The position numbers and the translations under genes were made by a program. A stretch of DNA of 64,000 nt from positions 5,033,501-5,097,500 of the forward strand of contig NZ_LR134338.1 in assembly GCF_900637055.1 (NCBI RefSeq). The letters run 5' to 3'. Shown here piece by piece: positions 60,414-64,000 of the stretch. The notes below the pieces were generated by a model, which was given only the letters and a program-made list of their open reading frames with translations, was not told where the DNA came from and ran no database searches. Numbering within the stretch: the first letter of the stretch is position 1; each line of letters begins with the position of its first letter. The DNA is from Brevibacillus brevis. GTDB lineage: Bacteria > Bacillota > Bacilli > Brevibacillales > Brevibacillaceae.

Positions 60414-61571
60414 CTAAGCCTCAGCCTGCGCGCAGATCAAGCTCATGCCTTTTTCTATCTCTTCCACCACTTCTGGTGACGTCTCTTTTGCTTTTGCGGT
60501 AATGAGCGCTTCTTGTGCCTGCTCTCCCCCGATTTTTCCAAGCGCCCATGCAGCAGTTCCGCGGATGACTGGACGAGGGTCTTCGAACAAAAGACGCTCC
60601 AAATGAGGAACAGCGGTCCGATCCTTGAAATGCGCAAGTGCTAGTATGGCATTGCGCTGAATGGGCTTTTTACCCCGCCAAGATGAAGAGGATTGACCGA
60701 ACTTTTCCTTGAACTCCTTATTGCTCATCTGAAGCAGCGGAATCAACAAAGGCTTGGCAATCTCCGGATCAGGCTGAAATTCAGCATGATGGTCGTTGTC
60801 GATGCGACGGTTCTTAGGACATACCGTCTGACAAGTGTCGCAACCATACAGCCGATTCCCGATTTTTCCCCGGAATTCATCTGGAATAAAGTCTTTCACC
60901 TGTGTCAAATAAGCTACACATCGCTGTGCATCAAGCTGCCCGCCCTGAATCAAGGCTCCGGTCGGACAAGCGTCTACACATATATTGCAGTCGCCACAGC
61001 CTTCTTCGATCGGTTGGTCGCTTGGCAACGGAAGATTAGTCACAAGTTCCCCCAAGTACACCCATGAACCGAACTCCGGCGTTATAATGGCACAGTTTTT
61101 TCCTACAAACCCAATCCCAGCCCGCTCGGCTACCGCACGATCTGACAGTGCTCCCGTATCCACCATGGATTCGATCCGAGCCCCTGGCTCCAGCTCCATA
61201 ATGAATCGTGTCAGCTTGTCCAGCTTGTCGCGCAGAACGTGATGGTAATCGGTTCCCCATGCTGCACGGCATAAGATTCCCCGATACGCACCAGGCTCTG
61301 ACTTTGGTGGATTTTTGAGCTTGGATGGATAGGCCAATGCTATAGAAATCAGCGAACGTGCCCCGTCCAACAACAGTTCCGGGTTCGTCCTCTTTTCTAA
61401 ATCAGGCTCTTCGAATCCAGATTCATAACCCTTTTCCCGATGTACAATAAGCCGTTCTTTTAAGGTAGTGAATGGATCGGCACTGGCAAACCCGATCTTA
61501 TCGATTCCGATTTCCTTGGCATAGTCAATGATGGACTGCTTTGTCTGCTCCCAGTACAGCAAGTCGTTCAC
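60414..61571 (-). CDS. queG: Epoxyqueuosine reductase
   Basis: 385 residues. Cobalamin-binding N-terminal domain with the proton donor region (SMVDTGALSDRAVAERAG), two 4Fe-4S motifs (CGDCNICVDACPTGAL and GCDTCQTVCPKN) and a C-terminal HEAT-repeat module that binds tRNA. Last step of queuosine synthesis. GTG start overlaps the rnhA stop (GTGA). Confidence 0.93.
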   Translation of the reverse strand: MNDLLYWEQTKQSIIDYAKEIGIDKIGFASADPFTTLKERLIVHREKGYESGFEEPDLEKRTNPELLLDGARSLISIALAYPSKLKNPPKSEPGAYRGILCRAAWGTDYHHVLRDKLDKLTRFIMELEPGARIESMVDTGALSDRAVAERAGIGFVGKNCAIITPEFGSWVYLGELVTNLPLPSDQPIEEGCGDCNICVDACPTGALIQGGQLDAQRCVAYLTQVKDFIPDEFRGKIGNRLYGCDTCQTVCPKNRRIDNDHHAEFQPDPEIAKPLLIPLLQMSNKEFKEKFGQSSSSWRGKKPIQRNAILALAHFKDRTAVPHLERLLFEDPRPVIRGTAAWALGKIGGEQAQEALITAKAKETSPEVVEEIEKGMSLICAQAEA

Positions 61572-62008
61572 AGCTGTTTAATCGCTCCTGTCGCCAATTC
61601 GTCGCAGCGGTTGTTCCATTTGTTGTCGGCGTGTCCTTTGACTTTTACGTACTCTACCTTGTGGGTGTCCATCAATTGCAGCAGTTCTTTCCATAAGTCT
61701 TGATTTTCCACCTGCTGGCCTTTGCTGTTTTTCCAGCCATTTTTCAGCCAGCCTTTATACCAGCCTTGCTTGAAGCAGTTAACCAAGTATGCACTATCGC
61801 TATACAGCGTCACCTTACAAGGCTCCTTCAATGTAGAGAGCGCCTTGATGGCCGCCAACAGCTCCATTCTGTTATTCGTTGTATGCGGTTCGGCACCGGA
61901 CATTTCCTTGATGTGTTGGCCGTACATCAGTACAGCTCCCCAACCACCTGGTCCTGGATTGCCGGAACAAGCTCCGTCAGTATAAATATCAACCTCACGC
62001 ATCGTCAT
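61568..62008 (-). CDS. rnhA: Ribonuclease HI
   Basis: 146 residues from ATG 62008. DEDD active site: D in YTDGACSGNPGPGGW, E in NRMELLAAI, D in YSDSAYLV, D in GHADNKWNNRCD. It degrades the RNA of RNA-DNA hybrids. The WKNGW handle region is present. The longer upstream frame has no RBS. Confidence 0.92.
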   Translation of the reverse strand: MTMREVDIYTDGACSGNPGPGGWGAVLMYGQHIKEMSGAEPHTTNNRMELLAAIKALSTLKEPCKVTLYSDSAYLVNCFKQGWYKGWLKNGWKNSKGQQVENQDLWKELLQLMDTHKVEYVKVKGHADNKWNNRCDELATGAIKQL

Positions 62009-62117
62009 CGTCAGGGGTTCCCTCCTCTGTTCTCTTCTATTGTATCGAAGCTTAGTCGCTTCCACAAAAATTTTTTGTTATACTACCAAAAATAGGATTA
62101 GTAAGGAGTGTCTATAG

Positions 62118-62789
62118 ATGAAAGTTCAGCTAGATCCTTCCGTGTCCGAGCGTCTGCCGCAATTTTCTCTCGGCATTTTACAATACAGCAATGCTTCCGT
62201 CAGCGACTCCCCCAAAATGCTGCAGGGACGCATTAATTATTATGTGGAGAGTTTGCGGCTGGAGCACGACACTGCAAACCTGACAGAAATCGAAGGCATC
62301 CGCGAGTGGAGGGCCTGTTTTAAACAGGTTGGCATTGATCCGTCCCGATACCGCCCTTCCTCCGAAGCATTGCTGCGCCGACTGCTGCAGGGAAATCCTT
62401 TTTTCTGGATTAACAGCGCTGTTGATGTTAATAATTTTTTCTCGGTTTTGCACGCACTTCCTTTTGGAATTTATGACCTCAATCACTTAGCGGGTGATAT
62501 CACTTGTCGTCTCGGCCACGCCGAAGATGTCTATGAAGGATTAAATGGACGTGAAGTCAACATGGAAGGAAAACTGCTCCTCGCTGATGGTAACGGAGCA
62601 TTTGGGAGTCCCATCGTCGATTCCAAGCGTTCATGCGTGACGGAACAAAGTACTACGCTCCTCCAAGTCATCTTTTTCCATGAAAAAATGGAACAATCTA
62701 AAAAAGAAGAAATCGTAGGCTCAGTTGGTCGCATGTTCACGGAAATTAACGGTGGCGAGCTGACTCACTCCTCTATTGTTACCGCCTAA
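62118..62789 (+). CDS. B3/B4 tRNA-binding-domain protein
   Basis: 223 residues. The IREWRACFKQVGIDPSRYRPSSEALLRR block and PFGIYDLNHLAGDI match the stand-alone B3/4 domain of phenylalanyl-tRNA synthetase beta chains, a fold implicated in editing of mischarged tRNA. Substrate unknown. Ends convergent to the permease gene. Confidence 0.82.
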   Translation: MKVQLDPSVSERLPQFSLGILQYSNASVSDSPKMLQGRINYYVESLRLEHDTANLTEIEGIREWRACFKQVGIDPSRYRPSSEALLRRLLQGNPFFWINSAVDVNNFFSVLHALPFGIYDLNHLAGDITCRLGHAEDVYEGLNGREVNMEGKLLLADGNGAFGSPIVDSKRSCVTEQSTTLLQVIFFHEKMEQSKKEEIVGSVGRMFTEINGGELTHSSIVTA

Positions 62790-62827
62790 GAAAAAGACGG
62801 CCCGTCATGCAGCCTGGCCGTCTTTCT
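62789..62827 (+). terminator. Terminator between convergent genes
   Basis: AAAGACGGCC/GGCCGTCTTT hairpin, followed by CTTTACGC; overlaps the stop of the permease gene. Confidence 0.7.
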
Positions 62828-64000
62828 TTACGCTATCCTCTTCCTTTTTTCTAAAAATGATATGTTCCAGGACCAAGCACACAATAACTCCGAGCAATAA
62901 GCCATTGCCGAACAAGAAGCTGGCTAGTGCAGGAAGTTGCTGCCAAGCTACAGCAGGTACGAACATGACTCCGATCCCGACCAGTAGCGAGCTGCCCCCA
63001 ACAATAATCGTACGTTCGTCCATCTTCACATTCACGTAATCCTTCAAACCGAAGCCAAGCAGTTGCGTATAGGAAATGAACATCGCCGCATAAGCCACTG
63101 GAGTAGGCAAAGCCGCCAAAAAATGGGCAACAGTGGGAATCAGCCCAATCAGCATCATCCCCAGCATCGCTATCACAAATGGCAGGCGTGAAGCCATTTT
63201 CGTCGTTTGAATAACCGCTGCTGCCAAGGAAAGTGGAATCATACCTACCACACCGCTCAAGCCTGACAGGAAATGGGATACCCCTGTAAAAATACCACCG
63301 CGATTGTACTGCTTTTCAGTAGGCACAGTGTCTGTCGCTTTCCCCATGACCGACAAACTCGTCATGAGGTTTGTCAACAAAACGAATCCTGTCAGCATAC
63401 TCGTTAATACAACGCCCCAATCCCAGCGTGGGGGTCCCCAAAAGAAAATAGAAGGCCATGAAAATATTTGTTCAGTAGGCCGAACTGGTTCTGTCCATCC
63501 AAGAAGCGCGTACACGATCCAGCCCCCAACCATGCCAAACAGAACGGCAAAACTTGAGAATCGCTTCGTTCGCATAATGAACACAACAAGGGCTACAATC
63601 CCTATGGACACAAGTGCTACACCCGGCTGTACCTCTTTTGAATGCTGAAAACCAATACCGAGCATGCCCGTGAGAATGTTACTACACAAAGAAACAGCAA
63701 GCAAAATCATATACGTACCTGAAACCAGCGGCGTAAACCACTTCTGTAATTTGCCAATCCAGCCTAATAAGCCAAAAATGAAAAAGAGTAGACCTGCTAA
63801 TATCATACCCACTTGAAAGGATTGGCCGATTTCTTGTGGATGGAGACCCATGCTCGTTCCGAGTTGAGCCAAAATGATAAAGATCCCCCACCATAATCCA
63901 GCCGGTCCTTCTATCATCGGATAGCGGTGTCCAATCCATACTTGCAGTAGCGACGCAAGTCCAATGTAAAACATGGTTTGCTGCATCAGCTTTCCAATTT
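62805..64000 (-). CDS. Xanthine/uracil permease-family (NCS2) transporter, 5' end outside window
   Basis: The frame is open past the right edge, so the N-terminus is missing. About twelve hydrophobic segments with NCS2 landmarks: TGFVLLTNLMTSLSVMGKAT, the half-helix SGLSGVVGMIPLS and PTPVAYAAMFISYTQLLGFGLKD. Probably moves a purine or related base by proton symport; the diverged motifs prevent a substrate call. Confidence 0.82.
   Translation of the reverse strand, partial: IGKLMQQTMFYIGLASLLQVWIGHRYPMIEGPAGLWWGIFIILAQLGTSMGLHPQEIGQSFQVGMILAGLLFFIFGLLGWIGKLQKWFTPLVSGTYMILLAVSLCSNILTGMLGIGFQHSKEVQPGVALVSIGIVALVVFIMRTKRFSSFAVLFGMVGGWIVYALLGWTEPVRPTEQIFSWPSIFFWGPPRWDWGVVLTSMLTGFVLLTNLMTSLSVMGKATDTVPTEKQYNRGGIFTGVSHFLSGLSGVVGMIPLSLAAAVIQTTKMASRLPFVIAMLGMMLIGLIPTVAHFLAALPTPVAYAAMFISYTQLLGFGLKDYVNVKMDERTIIVGGSSLLVGIGVMFVPAVAWQQLPALASFLFGNGLLLGVIVCLVLEHIIFRKKEEDSVKKDGQAA

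Noticed and set aside
1..64000. CRISPR array, rRNA genes or complete insertion sequences
   Set aside because: No regularly spaced 25-40 base repeats, no rRNA-like sequence and no transposase gene seen.

Overview
The window is about 64 kb of chromosome from an endospore-forming Gram-positive bacterium, most likely Brevibacillus or a close relative in the Paenibacillaceae. This is inferred from yhbH and prkA sporulation genes, a GerPA/GerPF-type germination protein, lipobox lipoproteins, strong GGAGG ribosome-binding sites and Firmicute gene content. I could not run a search to confirm the species.

Left host arm (1-22951). An NAD-salvage group (NrtR-like regulator, nicotinamidase, NadD-like adenylyltransferase) is followed by an EamA exporter, a PAS-GGDEF-EAL c-di-GMP enzyme, an FMN-dependent hydroxy-acid oxidase, a germination-type small protein and a divergent SDR/LysR pair. 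Next come a glycosidase-like lipoprotein, a PadR-VanZ pair, two small genes, a polar amino-acid ABC transporter, an AlkD-type repair protein and a c-di-GMP-I riboswitch controlling a GNAT-like protein plus a soluble-domain chemoreceptor. An alpha/beta hydrolase, a YiaA/B-type membrane protein, yhbH and the 3' part of prkA complete the arm.

Prophage (22952-54337, 31,386 bp). The element is AT-rich compared with its flanks and sits inside prkA. Joining the outer flanks at the proposed crossover restores an uninterrupted 635-codon PrkA frame, so this is an intervening element in a sporulation gene, like skin in sigK or SPbeta in spsM. Most genes are on the minus strand. Reading right to left: a LexA-box switch region, early genes with a replication protein carrying iteron-like repeats, proteins with SSB-like C-termini, a RuvC-like resolvase, a metallopeptidase, a sigma-like regulator, two tRNA-like structures, then terminases, portal, head, connector and tail genes (with a -1 frameshift tail chaperone), holin, amidase, small membrane peptides and a Rad52-like protein. 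The right edge carries, on the plus strand, a degenerate resolvase-like protein and a large serine recombinase of SprA size next to attR.

Right host arm (54338-64000). The 5' part of prkA reads into the phage and converges on the recombinase gene. Beyond it lie small membrane genes, a secreted Lys/Ala/Glu repeat protein, a HAD hydrolase, TrmL, a ferric-reductase-like membrane protein, an amidase_6 protein, an O6-alkylguanine methyltransferase, a queG-rnhA pair, a B3/B4 tRNA-binding-domain protein and a purine-permease-family protein cut by the window edge.

Main hypothesis: the prophage is a regulated intervening element whose recombinase rebuilds prkA, probably in the sporulating mother cell, while several of its promoters look directly LexA-controlled. 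The split gene, the restored frame and the att symmetry are visible in the sequence; developmental excision is inference.
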